This document shows positions 56,031 through 64,000 of a stretch of DNA of 64,000 bases, piece by piece. Position 1 is the stretch's first letter, and each line of letters opens with the position of its first letter. Both the position numbers and the translations under genes were made by a program. The DNA is taken from NCBI GenBank assembly GCA_008828725.1, contig MEHQ01002643.1, forward strand, positions 275,577 to 339,576, in the 5' to 3' direction. Under the pieces are notes generated by a model. The model made no database searches, was not told the origin of the DNA, and saw nothing but the letters and a program-made list of their open reading frames with translations. The stretch comes from Saccharina japonica (Eukaryota; Sar; Phaeophyceae; Laminariales; Laminariaceae).

Positions 56031-56708
56031 TGCACGTTGCCGCATCGACGCCACCGGAAGTGTCGGATGTGCGCTGTATGCTGGGCCCTGTCCTGCCGCC
56101 ATCGCCGCCACCGCCGCTACCACAGCCGCCGCTAACTGCTGAGTTAACTTTCACGAACATGGGGTGGGTTTTGAAGTTACCGTTTTTAATGTGTTGTTTT
56201 GGTTGGAATGTAGAGGAGTAGGCTTGCGTTGAGTTGAAATGGATGAACAATGGGAAACGAAGCGATCATTATTTTCTTGGGGAATGTTTTTGAGTAGAGC
56301 ATGCTGATTGGAACATACTAGTTGTATCGCGTCCGAACGTTGACGTGCACGTGGAAGTATTTTACATTTTGGTTGTTTTGAGGGAGTTTGATATCCCCTG
56401 AGAGGCGAAGAGGGTATAAATATTGGTTCCTCATTGCTTTTTCTAGCACCATCGTTGTTGTGCGGATGTGATGGATGGTTGAATGCTTGCTCGCAAGGGA
56501 CATTATTAGGGTACTTTTATCGCTAAGTAAATCATATCTCGCTTTACCGTCGCGATCGGTGTATCTTTGGTGGTAGTAAGGGGGAAAATGAGCCTTTCCC
56601 CCCGGGGAACGGGATTCCTTGAGAGCTCTCGCATTTTGCTTTTTGCCTTACTTTTTACTTTTGAGGCGTGGCTTACTATTTGTATATTTGTGTGTGTGTT
56701 TTTTGTTT
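56031..56708. other. No gene recognised
   Basis: A Pro-rich coding-like run (CCGCCACCGCCGCTACC) near 56,100 ends the copia remnant. The rest to 56,700 has only short frames. Confidence 0.35.
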
Positions 56709-57020
56709 CCATCCCATTTATTTTCTTCGCCCTTCCTTTCTTTCTCCTTCCTAGTCGTAACTCAGATCCGGGGTCACAAAGTGGGCTCTTCGTCCTCCTC
56801 CCCCACTACGGTCCTTGCCTTGCATTTTCATCGCGAGAAGATTTCAGCACTTTCTCCCCTCGCCAACTCTCGTCGAATTGCGCTTACCCACGCTATAATA
56901 TGAGCTCTCGACAGTTGGTGTCATTTAATAATAAAAAGCTCCATACGGAGACTCGAACCCTCGACTTCCAACCTAACTGGCTTCGTGGCTACCTGTTAGA
57001 CCACCGGGGCGATAGAGCTC
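56709..57020 (-). repeat. tRNA-derived SINE-like element, copy 2
   Basis: On the minus strand from 57,020: an A-box-like GTGGTCTAACAGG, then a B-box GGGTTCGAGTCTCC (about 56,950), then the shared body GAGAAAGTGCTGAAATCTTC, TCGCGATGAAAATGCAAGGC, GTGACCCCGGATCTGAG and GGAGAAAGAAAGGAAGGGC. Both copies end in an A-rich tract with TGGGATGGA. The B-box is closer to consensus than in copy 1. Confidence 0.82.
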
Positions 57021-57487
57021 ATCAAGTGAGGAGCCTCAGACAAACAAGGTACACCTCTACCGTAGCATTCGTCTGAATCGGTTGTTGAATACGACGTAGT
57101 CCTCTCAAGTGATGAGCTTCATACGACATGCCTGATAGATGTTACTCCTACCTTAGGGAGCGTCTGTATATATGAGCTAATTCTAAATATAAACATGTGG
57201 TCGCCGGAGCATGGGTGCGGGTACAGCTCTGTAGGGAAGCCACACCTAATGATGAGCGTGGTGCCGACTATATTTATTTTATTGTGATGTGCCTCCGACG
57301 ATGAATGAGTTTCAAATCTAGTCGCGTATAAGCATTCCCAGAAGGAAGGCGTAAACACAAGGGAACCCCAAGTAGGATAATCACCTAGTATGTACGTCTA
57401 ACTCCCTTCATGAACAACCTCCGGCTTTACATCGATCTACCCCACTTGATGTTGTCCCTACCTACGTAGTATGTTTCATCCACATGA
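57021..57487. other. No gene recognised
   Basis: Mixed sequence; the right edge ends ACATGAG|GGG, a possible splice acceptor before the next entry. Confidence 0.3.
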
Positions 57488-57838
57488 GGGGCTCCAACTC
57501 TCACAAAAAACAAGCTTGGGGAAAATGTGTACGCAAAACCAGACGAATGGTCCCGTGTTCTGCTAGAAGGCATACCACAAACAACCTTCTGTACGACAGT
57601 AGGCTTTCCAAGCGATATTGCAAGAATTTTGGGTGTTTCCTCAGCCGAGAGCACCCTTCATCCGAGCATGTTCGCGCTAAACCGATTCCTTCCACCGTAG
57701 CGGGACTGCGGGGCTCTTTATCGTTTTTGGGGCTTCCTACAGAAAGAAGTGGCCGACAGTCTTGGACTATTGCTGCAACAACCACACGAAGTAGCGCGAG
57801 CTGCCCGGGGTGGGGTGTGTGTCCAACCTGGAACGTAC
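57488..57838 (+). pseudogene. Unidentified coding-like frame with one internal TAG
   Basis: Reading from 57,488 after an upstream TGA, the frame is open to a TAA at 57,839 apart from a TAG at 57,698-57,700. The product has well-mixed composition: LGENVYAKPDEWSRVLLEGI, FPSDIARILGVSSAESTLH, MFALNRFLPP, then after the stop GFLQKEVADSLGLLLQQPHE and VARAARGGVCVQPGTY. No ATG sits at its start and an AG precedes it, so an exon or decayed transposon gene is possible. I do not recognise the family. The overlapping minus frame (57,654-57,427) is a competing reading. Confidence 0.35.
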
Positions 57839-58005
57839 TAATCTACCACACGGGCGTAGGATTTCGAGGCTTGTGGTACTGCTGCACGATCTTCCCAGTC
57901 GCTTGATAACATCGCACTCCTCTACAATTTGATCGCTGCCAGTTGTCGATTGTTTCTAAGAGCATTTTGTTGCTTTGGTGTTCCTACTCTCGCGTTTCGT
58001 GAACA

Positions 58006-58147
58006 GGCGAGGAAAGTTGTGTGATGGATGTGATACATGCAGGACAGATTGATACAAATCTGCCGGGTCGAGCCGTCACCCGACGAATGGTCTTCGAGCC
58101 AGCAATAGGCGCCAGCGAGGCAAGATGTCCCTGCGGAACGATTGAAA
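58006..58147 (+). other. Unidentified exon-like stretch
   Basis: Bounded by an acceptor-like GTGAACAG on the left and a donor-like AAAG|GTATGA at 58,147. The frame through ATG at 58,024 reads MDVIHAGQIDTNLPGRAVTR and MVFEPAIGASEARCPCGTIE. It stays open to 58,338, but the part beyond the donor is less protein-like. It could belong to the same gene as 57,488-57,838. Function unknown. Confidence 0.3.
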
Positions 58148-58338
58148 GGTATGAAATCACCCCCCGCCCCCCGTGTGCCGAGGTACCCAACGACCACGCG
58201 AGAGAAATCGCTTTCGTCGGGCGAAAGCTGTGCCAACCATTTCTATTTGAGAAATATTTACACATCAGACAGACCAGATCAGGCCATATCCCCCTTGCAT
58301 TGTCTAGATTTTTCGGGGAAGATGCTCGTACGTTATAA

Positions 58339-59279
58339 CTCTAATGAGTATGATCTGCGAACTCTTGATATTGGTTGACGGGTGATGTCTGTATGTCACG
58401 GGTCTCCGCACGCACATGTTTTCCGTGGCAAGGGTTCGTAAGGAACGTATCTTGTAGAGCACGGCATATCTGCAAATATTGGATCTAGATAATCTACGCG
58501 TACAGAATATTCGTCAATCGTATCTACACAACCTATACAGATTGTGATATATCTAAGCTGTGGGAATATCACATGTATTCAATGACTGCCACTACGAACA
58601 TCACGTCCATGTAGGCTGTATATATCTGGTGGAGGTCAGCCCGTGACCCGCCCCCTGCTACTGTCGGGATACTTCAAAGGTTACTTGGTGGGTCACTACG
58701 CGATCTCGGTGGGACACGAGTCCAGGTTTACGCTCTTATGCGCGAAGCTCGTACTTCTACGTCCAACATTGTTTTCACGCCGTACGCTCAAAAATAAGCC
58801 ACACGGCTATTGTTGTGACATCGCACGCAAATATTAGTTTTCGATACTATCAGACTTTGAAGCTGTCGCCGCGAAACACGTCACACAACAATTTCTGCTC
58901 ACCACACGTGAAGCTACTGTAGTTTCCACACTGTTTCCATGCTGTAAAGCACGAATAACGTTACGATACCACTGTTTCTACGCCATCCCAACCAAAGTTA
59001 GTTTTGAGCCCGGTTCACGCTATTCATACGCCCGAAGTCGTTATTAAAACCGTTTCTTCATGCTAACAAGTGCGAACTACGTACACATATATTTTCCCTC
59101 GTGCGCGTTTCGACGAGCAGACCTACACGTGCTGCAGCACGCAGCCAGGTCGTTGACAAATCTGCTACTCAGCGAAGCATCGGGGGGACCACATCCGGCC
59201 TACACCTAGGTATCCATCTCCAGCGACGGCTTCACGCTTTCACGTGGAAGCACGCATTTAGACTTGGAAGGAAAAGTCA
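58339..59279. other. No gene recognised
   Basis: AT-rich at 58,440-58,620. The frame 59,101-59,445 is repeat-derived, as its right part belongs to R3. Confidence 0.35.
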
Positions 59280-59835
59280 CCCTCGCCCATTCTATTTGGC
59301 GAGAAGACCAACAACCGCTGCATCACGCCGCCAGGTCGTTATTGAATCGGCTACTTGGCCTACTACGGGGGAACCAACTCCTGTCGGTTTGCCTGCTACT
59401 ATCGGCCTGACACTGGGGCAACACCTCTTGCTACTAAGGAGCTAGCACCTCCGACATAATACGAGGACTACCAGTTCTTCACTTGCTGCTACGTACAATA
59501 GCTACGGCAGCAATCTTCGTCATCATCGTCGATTACAGAAAGCATCGCCAGCTCTTCTCATTTGCAGATTCTTCAGGTTACTTCACCAGCCTCTACGCCT
59601 CTACTTTTCTCCACTCCCCTCCATTCTTCTCTTTTCTCTTCATCTTCGCCTTTCCTGTTGATCTCTCATATCAATATTCTTCCCAGTATGGCCACATAAC
59701 CTCCTTTTCAAACTACTGTAGAACTTTTCTTCGTCACGAAGTGATCTTCACAGACACTTTGATGCCTCGTCTGTCATCTCTCTCCACAGAGACAGAGCCT
59801 CGACACATCGTCATTGTGTCAGGTTATGAGCATGT
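59280..59835 (+). repeat. Repeat family R3, copy 2
   Basis: Left part (59,284-59,445): CCATTCTATTTGGCGAGAAG, CGCCAGGTCGTTATTGAATC and GGGGCAACACCTCTTGCTA, shared with 61,526-61,675. Right part (59,590-59,830): TTGATCTCTCATATCAATAT, CCTTTTCAAACTA and TCTTCACAGACACTTTGATG, shared with 60,985-61,110 and 35,280-35,450. The two parts are in the opposite order around 61 kb. Confidence 0.75.
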
Positions 59836-60769
59836 GGATCATGGTGTGAACCTTATGCAGAGTCTGCTGATTGTACGCGCAACGTGTGCTCGACCTAGGG
59901 GGGAGGGGTGCGCGTAACATTTGGCGTGGCTACCAGAGGGTTCGAGGAGAGCACTCGGCGAGAAAAATGGTGTCGCCCTTCAAAGGTGGGGCTGCCGTCC
60001 GTCCAGATTCGCCAAGAGAGAGATATGTTCCCCCTAAATATCAACAAAACAGACCAGGGATCGCCTTCGAACGCCAGTCTGTTATCCCTCGACAAGGCGA
60101 CCCTCGACAAGCTGCAGCCCTTCAAGTGGTTTCTCCGACCTCTGCAGCGACCTCGAGCCGTCGCAGCGAAACCAAAGCCTCCAACAGCGAGGTGTCAGCC
60201 TCTGACCCGCGAGGGTCATGTAGATGAAAACCGACGCGCCGCGATTCCACCAACTTCTGGTACGAACGAGTTTGAGGCGATTGACACCACCAGCGATGCA
60301 AGCATCGAACTTAAAAACGGATGACGTTACAATGACCCCGTGGGACGTGGGACGCCTCGCGACCCCATTTTCGTTGGGTGGAGATGCTGGATCAAAACCT
60401 ATTACGTTTCCTTGCGAGTGTAGCTGGGACAAACGATTTGCACAGTTTCAGCAACACGGAAACACAAGCCTCGTTGCCAGATCGAACCATCGTGTGTTGC
60501 TCACGAGGAATCAGCTGAGACGGGGGTTGCGACAAACGTACCCCAGTGTTGCTGTAGTGATGCCCGACTGTGCGTTTCCACGAAAGCCGCGGCTGTCGGC
60601 CTCTTTCACAGCTGAAAATACAGTTCTTGGTTGTCGGCTCTTTTCATTTTGTTTTTGTTGCAACTGGAAAAAGCAGATAGCATATATACCTGGTATGTAG
60701 ATGTTCGAGGAAAAACAGTTATTTCTCAGATGGCGATCCCTGTAGTACGGTCTGTTGTATATCCAATGC
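59836..60769 (+). other. Overlapping open frames, coding status unclear
   Basis: Frames 59,908-60,324 (138 codons, with FPLNINKTDQGSPSNASLLS and LDKLQPFKWFLRPLQRPRA) and 60,224-60,700 (158 codons) overlap. A third frame at 59,871-60,227 has RYVPPKYQQNRPGIAFERQ. Composition is gene-like but I recognise no domain and no clear splice structure. Confidence 0.25.
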
Positions 60770-61158
60770 GTCACCATCAGTGACGACGCTGAACGTTGAC
60801 ATTAGTAGAACGTTACTACTGTAGAACGTTGTAGAGAACATTACAAGGGACGGTATGGGCTACGGCAGAGTACATATGTCTGTAGTATCGACGTTGTCTC
60901 GTGATGATCAGTTAGAGGCATCCCTGACCTCGATCGCTCCACTATTCTCTATCTCACTCCTCTTGTCTTCTTTACACTTTCTATTGATCTCTGAGGTCAG
61001 TCTTCATTCTATACTGGTCGCATGAGCGCCTTTTCAAACTATTTGGTATGCGTTTTCTTATTATTTAGAGGTGGTCTTCACAGACACTTCAGTGCCACGT
61101 CTGCGTCGCTCTTCGCAGAGACAGGGCGTCGACACACGCAGAGGGATGCACATTACTG
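60770..61158 (+). repeat. Repeat family R3, copy 3
   Basis: Matches the reverse complement of 35,280-35,660 from GACGCTGAACGTT-type sequence through GTAGAGAACATTACAAGGG to GAGACAGGGCGTCGACACAC. It is broken at 61,158 by the fold-back element. Confidence 0.78.
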
Positions 61159-61467
61159 GACTTTTTCGTGGCACGTGTCGCGACACGTGTCGTGACATGT
61201 CGCGACACGTGCCGCGAAACGCCGCGGCATGTCGCGGCATGTCGCGACAGCCCACGGTGTGTCGCGGCGAGTGTTGCGGGGAGTGTCGCGGCGAGTGTCG
61301 CCAACCCTAACCTAACCCTAACCCTAACCCTAACCCTAACCCTACGTGTCGCGGCTTGTCGCGACATGCCGCGGCATGTCGCGAAATGCCGCGGCACGTG
61401 TCGCGGCGTGCCACGGTAGCGTCCGTGGCGTGTCGCGGCATGTCGCGACACGTGCCACGAAAAAGTC
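61159..61467. repeat. Fold-back element with 27-base perfect terminal inverted repeats
   Basis: The left end starts GACTTTTTCGTGGCACGTGT (61,159-61,185 in all) and the right end (61,441-61,467) is its exact reverse complement over 27 bases. The interior is packed with the palindrome TGTCGCGACA and variants (TGTCGCGGCA, TGCCGCGGCA) and CACGTG, and carries a telomeric block at its centre. No ORF is meaningful. No target-site duplication is evident. Confidence 0.85.
61303..61344 (+). repeat. Interstitial telomere-type repeat (CCCTAA)n, 42 bases
   Basis: Seven units, one lacking a C, otherwise perfect. It sits near the middle of the fold-back element, about 145 bases from the left end and 123 from the right. 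Confidence 0.92.
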
Positions 61468-61509
61468 AAATTATGTAGATCCGTGCACACGCATCGTCCT
61501 TTCAGTTAA

Positions 61510-61690
61510 TTAGCCTGGTATACCGTCCATTCTATATGGCGAGAAGGCGTACAAATGCAGTAACACGCAGGCAGGTCGTTGATGAACCGACTACTACGCC
61601 TGACACGCGGCGTACAACTGCTGCCGTTAAATCGGCTACGCAGCCTGGCACAGGGGCAACACCTCTTGCTAACACGTGTACCAGTATAGT
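61510..61690 (+). repeat. Repeat family R3, left part (copy 3 continuation)
   Basis: CCATTCTATATGGCGAGAAG, CAGGCAGGTCGTTGATGAA and GGGGCAACACCTCTTGCTAA match 59,284-59,445. Confidence 0.72.
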
Positions 61691-62194
61691 CTACCGCTTG
61701 GTTTTGCTTTGTACGGAATAGACGGCCATGGGGAAGGGAGGGGGACCCCTGGCTGCTTTCTAATAGTGATTGTTTTATTGTCGAACGGCAGGAAGACAGT
61801 TAGTTGTGGTCGCACTGCTTCACCCAGCGTGCGCGCTTGCCAAGCAGTGAATTTACTCGCCGATGCCGCTGCTGCACCAGCTTCAGTTCTGAGCGAAATG
61901 CGGACCATAAGTACGAAATAGACAAGGTCAACCGGCCGTTTTAAACAAACAGCATGTCAAATACGCCAGCTTTTCGAATCCCAGGGTCACAACGGCAATA
62001 TGATCGAACCGCAACGTCGTTACAACAGTACTAATGGGTGATAATGAGGCGCGACCTCGGTATCTGCAGTAGTCAAATCAGCTATGCATCACGCTGGGGG
62101 AATACTGATTGTGCTCAACCAACAAGATCGAACATCTACGTATACGTGCCGTTTGGGTTCTTTATTTTTTGAGAAAAACATTGGTCAGCATACA
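61691..62194. other. No gene recognised
   Basis: Short frames on both strands at 61,669-61,921 are Ala/Ser-rich and unconvincing. Confidence 0.35.
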
Positions 62195-62283
62195 CAGCAG
62201 CAGCAGCAGCAGCGGCGGCAGCAGCAGCAGTTGTGGCGACCGCAGCAACAACAGCAACGGAACAGCAGCAGCAGCAGCAGCAG
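62195..62283 (+). repeat. Microsatellite (CAG)n, interrupted
   Basis: Two CAG runs with CGG, CAA and TTG interruptions. Frame 62,084-62,356 would encode a Gln-rich peptide, but nothing outside the run looks coding. Confidence 0.9.
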
Positions 62284-62809
62284 GACACACGAGGCCAGGG
62301 TCAGCGTCACTGTACGCTCGGCTACCCAAAAACACGTGAAAATAAAGCGACTTTAACTACTGTAGTTTGAAAAGCGAAAAACAAAAAGGGACGATTCGGA
62401 ATACATTTTTTAGCGTATTCTTAAAACACGAGGTTAAAATGTGAGTCCGATATTTGCAAAATTGAGCGGGGCATCACAGTAATACTGCCGGTTTGGTTAT
62501 TATTTACTTAAAGTATCAGATCGTATTTTTTTTGTACCTGGTATATCTCTTGGTGGGTGATGAAGTGGGCAATGCAACTTACATCGATCGTCTCCTTGTG
62601 CCTCAAGCAATGTCTGCAACAAAGTTTACCTTGATCGGGAAATACGTTGTGTTTTAGCTGTCATACTTGTACGAAGTATGGATTTATTGCGTAAACCTAG
62701 TAAAACATCTTTAAGTTTCGTACGTTTGGTATATTACTGTATGATCCGCCCGGAGAACAGCAATCAATTTCGAAATATTTTATTGATCGGTGATGTAGCC
62801 ATTGTACTA
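62284..62809. other. AT-rich, no gene recognised
   Basis: Contains CTACTGTAG at about 62,350 and TACCTGGTAT at 62,535, both recurrent words in this half of the window. Confidence 0.35.
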
Positions 62810-63336
62810 TGCCCCCGCGCGTGAAATTAAACATGTTAGCAATTATCCAAGTCTTTTTGTGCTACTGGCTCGCAATTTCGAGTTCACAAAAACACCTCGT
62901 GGGTCGGTTTTGGCTGCCTATGACTGCTGTCTGGCGCACCCGACGCGCTCCCACACCCCGCCAGGAGCATCTCTCAATTTCGGGGTCTGTAGTGTTCTGT
63001 GAGGAGCTGTACTACAGTAGTAGCTGTCCGCAAGTGAAGTGCAAACGTTCAGTTGGGGGTTGTTTTTGTCTCGTTCGTGCATCCCAAATTTCGGCCAATT
63101 TCGACCACTGCAGCACCTCTATGTCGAGGTGCAAGCTTCTGTTGAGAACCCGCGTCAAGCAACTCTCGAGGGAAAGGCAAGATGTTGTGACAAAACACCG
63201 TCGGGTCACCGTCGATCTCCGGTAGGCACGAACCAGCCGAAGACGCAAATATAGCGTGTTAAAATCGTGGCGCCGATTTATATTCCGATCAATTATTATA
63301 TATAAATTAAAGTCAACCTGAAACCCAGGGATGGGG
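62810..63336 (-). repeat. Repeat family R4, copy 3
   Basis: On the minus strand from 63,336: CATCCCTGGGTTTCAGG, AACACGCTATATTTGCG, GTGGTCGAAATTGGCCGAAA, CAACTGAACGTTTGCACTTC, then GTGAACTCGAAATTGCGAGC and CAGTAGCACAAAAAG. Order matches the other two copies. The plus frame 62,809-63,225 (138 codons) is antisense of the repeat. Confidence 0.8.
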
Positions 63337-64000
63337 AACGCTATAGAACCACCGTGGCCTTAAGCACATATATAAACTACACAAGGAATGAGTGCATCAA
63401 TATATTGACCTACCATAATACGAGTACATCATTGTTGACAAATACTTTACGTACTGTAGTTACCTCGCAACGCTAATACCTGCTATTATTATCGTGTTCA
63501 TCCTGTTTATCTAGACACCAGTGTACTACTACGTATAGCACGTAATGGAGCGCTAGGCTGTTGTGTCCACATTGTGTAAACTAGTCTACGTTCTTCAGGA
63601 AAGTGCCTATTTGTAGTACTTCCGGAGGCTCACGTTGCAATGCCAGTATTAATAGTGTGACTCCCTATCGTGTACATCACTTCGCTGTATTCATACCACC
63701 ATAATATTATTTTTTTACATTGATTGCCGCAACTCTACCGCCAGGGCAAGCAGTATAACACACTGGACCAAACTTTCCGCAGCCCCTTCAAATCAACACA
63801 GTATTTTCCTGCGGGAAGAAATCATTATATTTCCTGCGACACCCGGCTCCCGTTTCGTACATTCTCCAAAGCCTACGATACAACGCCATTTTTTTAATTA
63901 ATTCATACGAATTCAAGTCATTAATTAGTTTTCACCTTCGAAGGACACGATATACGTGTATACTTTGTTTGTTTTCACAACCCACTAGTTTGACATAACC
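63337..64000. other. AT-rich, no gene recognised
   Basis: Contains CTGTAG and TACGTA words and T-runs near 63,710 and 63,890. No frame of interest. Confidence 0.4.

Noticed and set aside
1..64000. Integrated large DNA virus
   Set aside because: Endogenous viruses are known from brown algae, but no capsid, polymerase or other viral core gene is visible. Everything recognised is retroelement or small repeat.

Overview
The window is eukaryotic, repeat-dominated nuclear DNA. The mix is Ty3/gypsy and Ty1/copia remnants typed like those of stramenopiles, short TTAGGG-type telomeric blocks, a sulfotransferase-like exon with a plausible splice donor, tRNA-derived SINE-like repeats and no bacterial operon architecture. 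A brown alga or related stramenopile is my best guess; this is inference from element style, not a database match. No clearly intact single-exon gene was found.

Region 1 (1-15,700) is a GC-rich retroelement tract built by duplication. A unit of about 9.67 kb is present once (1-9,666, entered mid-element) and again in part (9,667-15,703). Each unit pairs a decayed copia pol (+ strand: reverse transcriptase, RNase H, then a putative polypurine tract and LTR start) with a decayed gypsy pol on the minus strand (protease-side region, RT, RNase H, integrase, long integrase C-terminal tail). Inside the first unit the integrase half (1,200-3,536) is copied again at 6,030-8,366. All reading frames carry frameshifts, stops or lost catalytic residues.

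Region 2 (15,649-28,408) is two head-to-tail copies of a 6.38-kb unit. On the minus strand each holds, in order, a TATA-rich minisatellite, a broken gag-like protein ending in a zinc-knuckle-like motif, a linker with a ~45-bp repeat, and a recognisable NADAR domain (ADP-ribose-linked N-glycosidase-type fold) with its conserved motifs. Both copies share one frameshift in NADAR; copy 2 has an extra stop. No RT or integrase is visible in the unit. This is the most interesting cargo in the window.

Region 3 (28,409-31,771) has an AT-rich hairpin segment, a 519-base assembly gap and a third retroelement remnant (minus strand) in which a gag-like, coiled-coil-rich region abuts the gypsy integrase core with no protease or RT between.

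Region 4 (31,800-64,000) is visibly more AT-rich and mostly non-coding. It contains several dispersed repeat families that recur within the window: a 216-bp satellite at two loci in opposite orientation, a tRNA-derived SINE-like family (two copies), three further families (R2, R3, R4), a short inverted-repeat element, a fold-back element with a telomeric block in its centre, and many microsatellites. Gene-like signals are limited to a sulfotransferase-like first exon (51,531-51,834), a copia gag/protease and pre-integrase remnant split by satellite DNA (52,935-56,030), and two unidentified exon-like stretches (57,488-57,838 and 58,006-58,147). Two near-palindromic short words, CTACTGTAG and TACCTGGTAT, recur far more often than expected in this half.
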